Source of the DNA: Clostridiales bacterium
Lineage (GTDB): Bacteria; Bacillota; Clostridia; Oscillospirales; Acutalibacteraceae
Assembly (NCBI GenBank): GCA_019417145.1
Contig: DXVY01000017.1
Span: 1-16,501, forward strand
Length of the DNA: 16,501 bases
Direction of reading: 5' to 3'
In this document: positions 7,599 to 15,600 of the stretch, piece after piece
How positions within the stretch are numbered: position 1 is the first letter of the stretch
Layout: each line of letters starts with the position of its first letter
Program-made: the position numbers and the translations under genes
Notes under the pieces: generated by a model
Told to the model about the DNA's origin: nothing
The model's database searches: none
The model's input: the letters and a program-made list of their open reading frames with translations, nothing else

Positions 7599-7617
7599 TG
7601 TAAAATCTATGTAAAAT
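7599..7617 (-). promoter_or_regulatory. Candidate PhoP box upstream of ppk1
   Basis: TGTAAAAT occurs twice, at 7599-7606 and 7610-7617, an exact 11-bp direct repeat. On the minus strand this reads TTTACA-N5-TTTACA, which fits the Firmicute PhoP consensus TT(A/C/T)ACA-N5-TT(A/C/T)ACA. It lies about 140-160 bases before the start codon of polyphosphate kinase, a gene under phosphate control in many bacteria. With TATTAT at 7643-7648 as the -10, the box would lie near -38 to -56, the usual place for PhoP activation. Only two half-sites are clear; most strong PhoP promoters have four. Confidence 0.55.
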
Positions 7618-7662
7618 TCGCCGTTTTTTGCTAAAAAACCAGTATTATCTCCCCGCGGTTTG

Positions 7663-7671
7663 TGCTATACT
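7663..7671 (+). promoter_or_regulatory. Extended -10 promoter candidate for ppk1
   Basis: TGCTATACT at 7663-7671 is an extended -10 element (TGnTATACT). There is no good -35 box 17 bases upstream, which fits either an extended -10 promoter or one helped by an activator. It leaves a leader of about 80 bases. TATTAT at 7643-7648 is an alternative -10 closer to the candidate PhoP box. Confidence 0.5.
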
Positions 7672-7757
7672 ATTTTTATTATGGGGGATAGCTTGTCGCC
7701 CTGTTTCCCCCGATATATACACAACAAGATTACGGAAAAATGGGAGGCATAAAACGT

Positions 7758-9836
7758 ATGGGTGAGAAAAAGGCGCCCTTTACCAACCGAGAACTAAGCT
7801 GGTTGGATTTCAACATACGGGTCCTGGAGGAGGCGGAAAGAACACGCAATCCAGTGCTGGAACGGCTCAAATTCCTCAGCATAACCGCGTCCAATTTGGA
7901 CGAGTTCTATATGGTGCGGGTGGCCTCCCTCAAGGAAAAAATCCGACAAAAGAATACCGAGCCGGACGAATCGGGGCTTTCGCCAGAGGAAGCGCTTTCG
8001 AAAATTCGAAAAAAAGCCGGAAATTTGGTGGAGCGGGAATACAGCTGCTATGAAAAACATATTCTGCCCGACATGCAGGAGGCGGGGATTCATCTGCTGC
8101 GGCCGGAGCAGTTGGACGAAAGTCAGTACAAGGCTGTGTCCGACTATTATTACAATATGGTATTTCCGGTTCTGACCCCCATTGCCGTAGACCGGAGCCG
8201 GCCCTTGCCTCTGTTGCTGAATAAGGCGGTATATATTGCCGTACGGTTGCGGCGAGAGAATAAGTCCTATTTCGCGCTGGTACAGGTCCCCACGGTGCTG
8301 CCCCGCCATTTTGAGCTGCCCTGTCAGGGCGGCCGGGCCTTTATACTGTTGGAGGATATTATTACCTACTTTTTATCCTCCCTGTTTGAGTTGCATATTA
8401 TTGAGGCCCATGTGGTATTTCGGGTAACCCGCAACGCCGATTTAGAAGTGGACGACGACGCGGAGGACCTTTTGCTGGCCATGAAAAAGACCCTGGAAAA
8501 GCGCAAGAGGGGATATCCTGTCCGGCTGGAGCTGCAGAAGGACTGCGACGAGAAGCTGCGGGAGTTTCTCATCGAGTCCCTGCGGGTGAGCCGGAAGGAC
8601 GTGGTAGAGATCCCCGGGCCCCTGGCGCTGGCGGCCTTTATGAAATTTGCCATGATGCCCGGCGGGGATAAGCTGCGCCTACCGCCTATAACGCCCGCGC
8701 CGCCGGCCGATTTTGTGGGTGAGACCGATTATTTCGCCGCCATCCGGCAGCGGGACCGGTTGGTGCATCACCCCTATGAGAGCTTCGACTGCGTGGTGGA
8801 ATTTCTGCGCCAAGCCGCCGAGGACCCGGATGTGCTGGCCATTAAGCAAACCCTGTACCGGGTCAGCGGTCAGTCCCCGGTGATCGACGGGCTGATAAAG
8901 GCCGCCCAAAACGGCAAGCAGGTGACCGTTCTGGTAGAGCTGAAGGCCCGTTTCGACGAGGCTAACAATATCGCCTGGGCCGGAAAACTGGAAAAGGCGG
9001 GCTGTCACGTACTCTACGGCGTGGAAGGGCTCAAGACCCACTGTAAAATCCTGCTGGTGGTCCGTCGGGAAAAGGACGGCATTCGGCGATACCTGCATTT
9101 GGCCACCGGCAACTATAACGATTCCACCGCCCGGCTGTATACAGATATAGGTATGTTCACCTGTCGGGAGGATTTTGGCCGAGACGCCAGCGAGCTTTTC
9201 AACCGTCTTACCGGCTACTCCCGGTTCCCCGATTACCAGAAGCTGGTGCCTGCGCCTGAATCCATGCGGCAATTTATCTATGACTGTATCGACAGGGAAA
9301 TAGAGCACAAGAAGAAGGGGCTGCCGGCGGGCATTTGCATCAAGGTGAATTCCCTACTGGATAAGGGGATGGTGGACCGGCTATATGCGGCGTCGGACGC
9401 CGGCGTGGAAGTAAAGCTCATTGTCCGGGGGATCTGCTCTTTGGTGCCGGGAATCAAAAATGTAAGCGAGCATATCACGGTGATCAGCATTGTGGGGCAG
9501 CTACTGGAACACAGCCGGATTTTTATCTTTGAGAACGGCGGCCGGCGGCAGATTTACCTGGGTAGCGCGGATCTCATGCCCCGCAACCTGAATCGCCGGG
9601 TGGAGTTGCTTTTCCCGGTGGAGGAAAACAGCCTGAAGCGGCGGGTGCTGGCTATGATGGAGCTGATGCTGGCCGATAATCAGAACGCCCGGCGGCAGGA
9701 TAAAAACCGTCGGTATAAGCTGATAGAGACCGAGGAAAAACCGGTCAATTCTCAGTGGGAGCTGGCTCGCCGGGCTCACGCCGCGTCGGTGCGAAAGCAG
9801 CGGGCGGTGGAAAGAAAGGCGGAAAAGGATGCGTAA
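7758..9836 (+). CDS. ppk: Polyphosphate kinase 1
   Basis: PPK1 reversibly transfers the gamma-phosphate of ATP to a growing polyphosphate chain. The 692-residue product has full family length. The N-terminal domain opens with the signature FTNRELSWLDFNIRVLEEA and the SNLDEFYMVRVASLKE stretch. The C-terminal half holds the two phospholipase-D-like catalytic domains: ALAIKQTLYRVS, VELKARFDEANNI, and LKTHCKIL with H428, which corresponds to the autophosphorylated His435 of E. coli PPK, then HLATGNYND. A second conserved histidine, H585, is in LLEHSRIFIFENG, followed by LGSADLMPRNLNRRVELLFPV. The ATG at 7758 is chosen because GGGAGG (7742-7747) lies 10 bases upstream; the ATG at 7740 precedes that site. 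The phosphofructokinase gene starts 53 bases after its stop with no terminator between, so the two are probably cotranscribed. Confidence 0.97.
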   Translation: MGEKKAPFTNRELSWLDFNIRVLEEAERTRNPVLERLKFLSITASNLDEFYMVRVASLKEKIRQKNTEPDESGLSPEEALSKIRKKAGNLVEREYSCYEKHILPDMQEAGIHLLRPEQLDESQYKAVSDYYYNMVFPVLTPIAVDRSRPLPLLLNKAVYIAVRLRRENKSYFALVQVPTVLPRHFELPCQGGRAFILLEDIITYFLSSLFELHIIEAHVVFRVTRNADLEVDDDAEDLLLAMKKTLEKRKRGYPVRLELQKDCDEKLREFLIESLRVSRKDVVEIPGPLALAAFMKFAMMPGGDKLRLPPITPAPPADFVGETDYFAAIRQRDRLVHHPYESFDCVVEFLRQAAEDPDVLAIKQTLYRVSGQSPVIDGLIKAAQNGKQVTVLVELKARFDEANNIAWAGKLEKAGCHVLYGVEGLKTHCKILLVVRREKDGIRRYLHLATGNYNDSTARLYTDIGMFTCREDFGRDASELFNRLTGYSRFPDYQKLVPAPESMRQFIYDCIDREIEHKKKGLPAGICIKVNSLLDKGMVDRLYAASDAGVEVKLIVRGICSLVPGIKNVSEHITVISIVGQLLEHSRIFIFENGGRRQIYLGSADLMPRNLNRRVELLFPVEENSLKRRVLAMMELMLADNQNARRQDKNRRYKLIETEEKPVNSQWELARRAHAASVRKQRAVERKAEKDA

Positions 9837-9889
9837 CGCGTAAAATGTAAATGCATAGGATGTAAAATTCCGGATGGAGGTATGGATAT

Positions 9890-10972
9890 ATGGCAAAGAA
9901 AAAGAAAATCGGGCTGCTCACCAGCGGAGGAGATTGCCAGGGCCTGAACGCCGCCCTGCGGGGCGTGGCCAAGGGGCTGGACAATTACTATGACGACGTG
10001 GAATTTTACGGCTTCAACGACGGCTACCGGGGCCTGATCGAGTGCGACTACAAGATGTACGACGCGGAGGATTTTTCCGGTATCCTCACCCTGGGAGGCA
10101 CTATACTGGGCACCTCCCGGCAGCCCTATAAGCAGATGCGGGTCATCGACGAAAACAGCGTGGACAAGGTGGCCTCCATGAAAAAAACCTACCAGAAGCT
10201 GTCCTTGGACTGCCTGGTGATCCTGGGCGGCAACGGTACCCATAAGACGGCCAACCTCCTGTCGGGAGAGGGCCTCAATATCGTCACCCTGCCCAAGACC
10301 ATCGACAATGATATTTACGGCACCGACCGCACCTTCGGCTTTTACTCGGCGGTGGACATCGCCACCCATGTGATCGAGTGTATCCACACCACCGCCCTGT
10401 CCCACAGCCGGGTGTTCATCGTGGAGCTGATGGGGCATAAGGCGGGTTGGCTGACCCTGTACGCCGGCATTGGCGGCGGCGCGGACGTGATCCTGCTGCC
10501 CGAGATTCCCTATGACATCGACCGGGTGGCCAAAGCTATATCCCAGCGCAATGACAACCGGGGCAAGTTTGCCATTATCGCTATGGCGGAGGGGGCCTTA
10601 TCCAAGGAAGAGGCCCGCATGAGCAAAAAGGAATTCAAGGCCGCCAGGGCCGCCATGGAATACCCGTCGGTCTCCTACCGCCTGGCCGCTGAATTGGAGG
10701 AGAAAACCGGCAAGGAGATACGGGTCACGGTTCCGGGGCACTTCCAGAGGGGCGGAAGCCCCAATGCCTACGACCGGGTATTTTGCAGCCTGCTGGGCGC
10801 GGCGGCGGCCGACCTGATTATTAAAGAGCAGTACGGCTACATGGTGGGGTATGTGAAAAACGAATTTGTACCTGTACCCCTGTCCGAGGTGGCCGGCCGG
10901 CTCAAGCTGGTGCCGGCCGACTCCCAGGTGGTCACAGAGGCCCGCCGGCTGGGGATCAGCTTTGGTGACTAA
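9890..10972 (+). CDS. pfkA: 6-phosphofructokinase, group III type
   Basis: The 360-residue enzyme phosphorylates fructose 6-phosphate to fructose 1,6-bisphosphate, the committed glycolytic step. The N-terminal phosphate-binding stretch is GLLTSGGDCQGLNAALRG. The substrate/catalytic motif is PKTIDNDIYGTD (135-146), with D139 as the catalytic base equivalent of E. coli D127. The family-wide MGHKAGWLTL and VPGHFQRGG motifs are present. The phosphoryl-donor site reads GGNGT (113-117) with Gly116, the residue typical of ATP-using enzymes, whereas Lys136 (PKTIDND instead of PGTIDND) is typical of pyrophosphate-using and group III enzymes. This mixture marks the group III family; ATP is the more likely donor, but pyrophosphate use cannot be excluded from sequence. 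The ribosome site GGAGG is at 9876-9880. It probably shares a transcript with ppk and is followed by the strong hairpin at 11056-11091. Confidence 0.94.
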   Translation: MAKKKKIGLLTSGGDCQGLNAALRGVAKGLDNYYDDVEFYGFNDGYRGLIECDYKMYDAEDFSGILTLGGTILGTSRQPYKQMRVIDENSVDKVASMKKTYQKLSLDCLVILGGNGTHKTANLLSGEGLNIVTLPKTIDNDIYGTDRTFGFYSAVDIATHVIECIHTTALSHSRVFIVELMGHKAGWLTLYAGIGGGADVILLPEIPYDIDRVAKAISQRNDNRGKFAIIAMAEGALSKEEARMSKKEFKAARAAMEYPSVSYRLAAELEEKTGKEIRVTVPGHFQRGGSPNAYDRVFCSLLGAAAADLIIKEQYGYMVGYVKNEFVPVPLSEVAGRLKLVPADSQVVTEARRLGISFGD

Positions 10973-11055
10973 GGGAAATCCATGTATTTTAAGCGCGTCC
11001 GGGCGGATAGGGCTCGTGTCAAGTCGACAGAAGAAAAGATAAAATATTCGGTTAT

Positions 11056-11091
11056 AAAATTCCGCCCTGTTGCATAGCAGGGCGGAATTTT
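11056..11091. terminator. Bidirectional 14-bp terminator hairpin
   Basis: AAAATTCCGCCCTG (11056-11069) is the exact reverse complement of CAGGGCGGAATTTT (11078-11091), with an 8-base loop. A-runs on the left and T-runs on the right let it work on both strands, so it can end the ppk-pfkA transcript and the minus-strand transposase remnant. It lies between the end of the transposase remnant and its likely terminal repeat, so it may have arrived with the insertion sequence. Confidence 0.85.
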
Positions 11092-11092
11092 C

Positions 11093-11400
11093 TTATGCTG
11101 CGAAGGTATAATGAAATTACATCGGTTTCATGCAATGTAGCCGTTTCTGGCATCGACCGTTGCTGCCGAAATAGATGTAGCAGTTACTCTCTGCCGGTGA
11201 ATCAGCGCAAATAGTACAACCTCAGATTTCAGCATCCCATAGTAGCTTTCCATTGGGCCGTTGTCAAAACATCTGCCTGCTCTGGACATACTCTGCCGCA
11301 TCTTCATTGCCTGTAGTTTGTAATTGAAAGTCCTGCTGTACTGGAATCCTCTGTCATTATGGAACAGAGGATACGCATCCGGCTTGCGGGCAACCACTTC
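11093..11400 (-). pseudogene. IS3-family (IS150-like) transposase OrfB, decayed C-terminal fragment
   Basis: Read on the minus strand, the fragment begins in the DDE integrase core: PDAYPLFHNDRGFQYS contains the second catalytic Asp, and MSRAGRCFDNGPMESYYGML contains the Glu. After LKSE the frame breaks. The rest of the domain can be followed only by changing frames: a stretch reading YLR-stop-FTGRE, then Y-I-Y-F and QKRLHCMKPM, an in-frame TAA where the family has Glu, and finally FHYTFAA and a stop at 11093-11095. This matches the usual QKRL-CMTPMEF...AA ending of these transposases. The N-terminal two thirds, including the first catalytic Asp and OrfA, are missing beyond ~11400. The gene cannot make a working transposase. 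Confidence 0.85.
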
Positions 11401-11575
11401 ACCAACTGGCCGACCCGTCGATAGGGTAGCAGGGTCGGAGATAAGAGGGGGGACAATAGCACTGCGCTTAAAGCGGCGAGCTTTTTGCCCGCCGCAGTTC
11501 CTTTGTACACTTTCGCATGACTAGACCGCCGGTTCTACGGGGCGGAGAGGTCACCCGCAGCAAGCGTAGGCGCCG
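11401..11575. other. Gene-free junction with two inverted repeats
   Basis: These 175 bases between the insertion sequence remnant and the AraC gene hold no credible gene. Two hairpins are visible: CCGACCC (11410-11416) with GGGTCGG (11432-11438), and GCGGCGAGC (11473-11481) with GCCCGCCGC (11487-11495), which has one mismatch and a TTTTT loop. I do not recognise the sequence. It may be debris of another mobile element or the 3' end of the AraC transcript. Confidence 0.4.
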
Positions 11576-12442
11576 CTACTCCTGTGCCTGGGATTTTTTT
11601 ATCAGTTCCTTTGGAGACATCCCGTAAATTTTTTTAAAGGCGCGGGAGAAATAGGTATAATCGTTATATCCTGCCGAATCCGCCGCCTGGGTCATGGAGT
11701 ATCCTTCCTTCATCAAGGAGAGCGCCTTTTTGCATCGCAATTGGTTTGTATAGCGAATGATCGTGGTGCCTGTGTACTGCTTGAAGACCCGGCACATATA
11801 GGCGGGAGAAATACCCAGAAACATGGCGATATGGTCAATTCTGATCTCGCCTTGATAATTGATGTGCAGATACTGCATGATTCTTTTGGCGTAATCGGCG
11901 GTTTCCGTGGTGCCAGCATTTTCGCGCGGTTCCCCAAATCCGTTTTTGGAGTTTAAAATATACGCTAAAATATTGCAGGTCGCGGCCTGCATCAACAGTT
12001 CACGGGTAAAAAAATCGTTTTCATATTCATAAATCAACGAGTGGAAATACCCTGTCAGGATAGAATCGTTATGAAAAAAGTATTGAAAATACGGCATATC
12101 GGAGATCAGCCGGGAAACAAACTTTAACTGAAATAAATCCGCGTTTCCGCAGGTAAAGGCGTTCAGGTCGATCTGTACAATATAATATGTAGTATCGTCC
12201 AAAAAGCAGAGGCTCCTGTGAGGCTGGCACCAGTTGATAAAGGCGATATCGCCTTCGCGGACCCATAGGCTTACGCCGTTGTAGTGGACCTTTACGCCGC
12301 CTCTTATTACATAATAAAATTCAATATATTCATGCAGATTGACGATGCATCCCGGCGATTTTGCGGTAGCGTTCCGTTTGGAAACGATGATGGGGGAATT
12401 GCGTTTTTTAAAATGGTCTTCGAAGTATTGTTCCTGCTTCAT
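11576..12442 (-). CDS. AraC-family transcriptional regulator
   Basis: The 288-residue protein has an N-terminal cupin-like sensing half (residues ~20-110, including CIVNLHEYIEFYYVIRG and VREGDIAFINWCQPHR) and a C-terminal AraC/XylS DNA-binding domain (~185-285). The DNA-binding part contains two helix-turn-helix motifs: IRIDHIAMFLGISPAYMCRV followed by FKQYTGTTIIRYTNQLRCKKAL, and MTQAADSAGYNDYTYFSRAF followed by KKIYGMSPKEL. This plan is typical of regulators that sense sugars or sugar derivatives. The start at 12442 is supported by AAGGAA upstream on the minus strand and by a promoter at 12538-12566. It is divergent from the large secreted protein with 236 bases between starts, so control of that gene, directly adjacent, is the likely role (inference). 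The ligand is unknown. Confidence 0.93.
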   Translation of the reverse strand: MKQEQYFEDHFKKRNSPIIVSKRNATAKSPGCIVNLHEYIEFYYVIRGGVKVHYNGVSLWVREGDIAFINWCQPHRSLCFLDDTTYYIVQIDLNAFTCGNADLFQLKFVSRLISDMPYFQYFFHNDSILTGYFHSLIYEYENDFFTRELLMQAATCNILAYILNSKNGFGEPRENAGTTETADYAKRIMQYLHINYQGEIRIDHIAMFLGISPAYMCRVFKQYTGTTIIRYTNQLRCKKALSLMKEGYSMTQAADSAGYNDYTYFSRAFKKIYGMSPKELIKKSQAQE

Positions 12443-12678
12443 TGTATACGGTTCCTTCCCTTAGCGTCTATACTTACAGCCACTGAATAAGGCGGCTATA
12501 TTCATTTTTCTGTTAAAAACAACTGCAGTCTTCACATTTTATTGGCGTGTTCTGCCATTATGTCAAAATCGTACAAATATAGTTAAATTATATACCTATA
12601 CACAAAGGATGTAAAGAGGTATCCTAAAGCCATCTGAAACTGGCCAGAGGCAATTACCGAGGAATGGAGGTTTTTATA
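12443..12678. promoter_or_regulatory. Divergent control region of the AraC gene and the secreted protein gene
   Basis: The 236 bases between the two starts are clearly AT-rich (around 12560-12610 nearly all A/T) compared with the genes beside them. They contain the minus-strand promoter described separately and a GGAGG ribosome site at 12666-12670, 8 bases before the ATG at 12679. TATACC (12591-12596) and TATACA (12597-12602) are possible plus-strand -10 boxes, but neither has a good -35. AraC binding sites are expected here but cannot be singled out by eye. Confidence 0.5.
12538..12566 (-). promoter_or_regulatory. Promoter of the AraC-family gene
   Basis: On the minus strand, a perfect -35 box TTGACA (12561-12566) is followed after 17 bases by AATAAA (12538-12543), four of six matches to the -10 consensus. 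It gives a leader of about 90 bases. The opposite strand shows no comparable promoter for the secreted protein gene, which fits activation of that gene by the regulator. Confidence 0.6.
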
Positions 12679-15600
12679 ATGAAGAAGCTGTTTAGGGCCG
12701 TGCTATCCGGCTGTCTGGCGCTGACGCTGTCAACGGGAAACCTGTTGACGTTTGGGAGCAGCGGTTTGCACGTTAATGCGCAAGCGCCGGCTATGTCAGA
12801 CGGGTTTTATCTGGTTGCGTCGGCGGACGATCTGCTGTGGGCGGCTGAAAATCCCGAAAACAACTATATTTTAACCAAGGATATAGATCTCTCGGATAAA
12901 CCGGAATGGACGGCCATCGGAACGGACGAAGAGCCCTTCAGCGGCATATTTAACGGTGCGGGACATTCGGTTGAGCTGGGCATTAGCCGGGAGGAAACGG
13001 CTGCCGGGCCGCACATGGTTGGGCTGTTTGGCGTAGTAACCGGAGCGGTTACAAACCTGACGGTAACGGGTTCGGTCAGCGCAAAGCTGCACGGCGGGTA
13101 TGCCGCTCCGGTTGCCGCCACCCTTGCCGGGGGAAAGATACTGAACTGTACCAATAAAGCATCGATTACAGCGGAAGAAATCGTAAACGACAAAACCGGA
13201 ATCATGCATGTGGGCGGCATTGTGGGCGCCGTGCGCAGTGGGGCCAATCAGGCGCTGGTGAAAAACTGCACCAATGACGGCGAAATCCAAATGAAAGCGC
13301 TGAACCTTCCCATGGGCGACGGGGAACTGGGGGACGGGACCCGCGGCGCTCTGGGCGGCATTGTCGGATATACCTGCAACGGCGTGGCGGCCGATATTAC
13401 CAACTGCATCAATAATGGAAATATTTTTGTAAACGGCGGCAACGACGACATCGGCGGCATCCTGGGTATGACCTGTTCAAACAACGACAATTCCATAGCC
13501 AATATTACCTATTGCGGCAATAGGGGTGATATCATTGTCCACAACCTTCAGGGTGAGCGCGCGGCCGGCATCGTCGCCTATATCAAAAACGGAAAGCTGA
13601 GTTATTGCTATAATACCGGCAATATCCTCGCTTATACGGACGATGGAAAGACCCTTTCCCGCAGGGATTACGGCACGCATTTCGGCCTCCTTGGGTACGC
13701 CAATCTGCCGGCCTCTTGTCCGCTGGAGATGACCTATTGCTACACCGCGGGCGAACAAGCCGCCGAGGCCGAACTTGGCGTGATCCGCAACCCCCATAAC
13801 GGGATGCTGAAAAACAATTTCTGTATCGAAGGGCGCGAGGACTGGGAGACCGAGGTCAACAGCAATCTGCATAACTCCAGGGGCGAAGACGCCATACGGT
13901 TTACTTCGCCGGAGGAACTGCTGACCAAGCTGACGGCGACCGTCGAGGACAAAAACGCATACAAAGAAAATCCGGTGCCGGGCGGCTATCCTGTTTTGTA
14001 TCATGAGGTTCCTACTGCGCTGCCGGACAATGCCGTTGGCTATGAAAGCGAGACCAAGGAAGAGCTGCTGGGCAATAACCTGTCGGATCTCTATTTTGTG
14101 ATGCAGGCCGGCAGCCAGGCAGATAGTCAGGGGCTCACGGTTACAGCAGAGATCAGAAAGGATTCCGCTGTCCTAAAAACCGTCACCCTTACAAAAGCAG
14201 ACAGCGGCGCGCTGTTTGATACCGGGGATCTGACCTATCGGGCGGCCGACGGCTGCGCGATGTTTACGGGAACGGCCTATGGCGTGGACAGCCTTTGGAC
14301 ACAGGCGACCATTACGGTCAAAAAAGGAAATGAAACCGTATACACCAAAACGGTAGACAAGGCGCGGCAAAGCTTTCCCCATCCCTTTGAAGCTCTTCCT
14401 GCTTATCCTGACGGCGTAATCGGTGAAACGGTCTATAACGCGGGACCTGGACTTGCTGTGGATGACGAATCGGTCACGGATACCGATTCCCAAATGGTTG
14501 TCATCAGCCAAACAAGCGCTATTTCCCTCCGCTCCTATATGGAAGATCTCATCCATGCGGGTTTTGAAAAGATCTCGGAGAATTCCAGCGATCTGAACAT
14601 CTACTATTTGATGAAAAAAGACGGGATCTATTATTACCTGTACTACACCGGCTATACCAAAACCGTTAGAATCATCCAAGACAATTCTACAACACTGGAT
14701 CTGTCCACCTTGAGCCAGGATGCTGTGGGAAACGGAAAAACAGAATTCTATGTATACGCCCTTGATTACTGTACCACCGGGCAGTACTCGGAAACTGATT
14801 ATTGGAGCGTGGACTGCGGCGCGCTGATGGTCATAAAGCTTGCTGATGACAGTGTATTTATCCTTGACGGCGGGCACCAACGGCAAAGCAGCAAAACCGC
14901 CCAGGAAGCATTTATGAAATTCTTATATGAGATCACGGGCGCCGATCAGGAAAAGGGCGAAAAAATCAGGATTAGGGGTTGGTTCTTCTCTCATGCACAT
15001 GACGATCACATATATTTCGCAAAAGCGTTTATCGACAGTTATCATGAAGACCTTATCCTTGAAAATATATTGTTTAATTTCCCGTCTTATCATGTTGTAG
15101 GCAATGGATATGCGGTTAGCACATTTGAGGTTAAGGAGTCCATCAGCCGGTATTATCCGGATTGCAAGGTGGCAAAACTGCACAGCGGACAGGAATTTTC
15201 TGTGCAGGGGGTTGATTTTCAGGTGATGTATACCCACGAAGACAACGTCAGCGCCGAAGGCGCCTCTCGCGTAACAAATTTCAATGATACCAGCACGATT
15301 ATAAAGATGACGATGGACGGTAAGACCTTTATGCTGTTGGGCGACTACTTCGAGGGAAATTGCCTGCTGAAAATGTACAGCGCGGCAGAGCTGCGTAGCG
15401 ACTGTGTGCAGGTCGCGCATCATGGATATAATGATCTGCCGGAACTCTATAAAGCCATCGGCGCGCCCTTGGCGTTTTACAGCAACGCCGAGGCAAACTC
15501 GGGCGCGGATCCCGCCCATCATAATCATCAGAAATATCTGGGCGTTATCAATGGGGCGGAAAATGTAGAAGTCCTGTTTGCCGATGATACCCAAAAAATC

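Larger units (their letters stand above)
11010..11400 (-). mobile_element. Remnant of an IS3-family insertion sequence
   Basis: The remnant comprises the broken transposase end, the internal hairpin and, at 11010-11030, a stretch (GTGTCAAGTCGACAG at 11016-11030) that resembles the GTCAAGTAGACAG-type terminal repeat I associate with IS150-group elements of Clostridia. Only this one end is present; the element is cut off at about 11400, where unrelated sequence begins. The terminal repeat assignment is from memory of the family and is less certain than the transposase itself. Confidence 0.6.

Noticed and set aside
8679..9308. 209-residue open frame on the minus strand
   Set aside because: It is fully antisense to the conserved catalytic part of polyphosphate kinase.
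9846..9866. Second pair of TGTAAA motifs before pfkA, as another PhoP box
   Set aside because: The spacing is 15 bases, not 11, and there is no promoter in the 53-base gap, so it does not fit the PhoP pattern.
11473..11495. Intrinsic terminator for the AraC gene
   Set aside because: The T-run lies in the loop and not after the stem, and no T-run follows on the minus strand.
11304..11510. Small minus-strand open frame across the insertion sequence junction
   Set aside because: It reads the transposase remnant in the wrong frame and then the unrecognised junction; no coding evidence.
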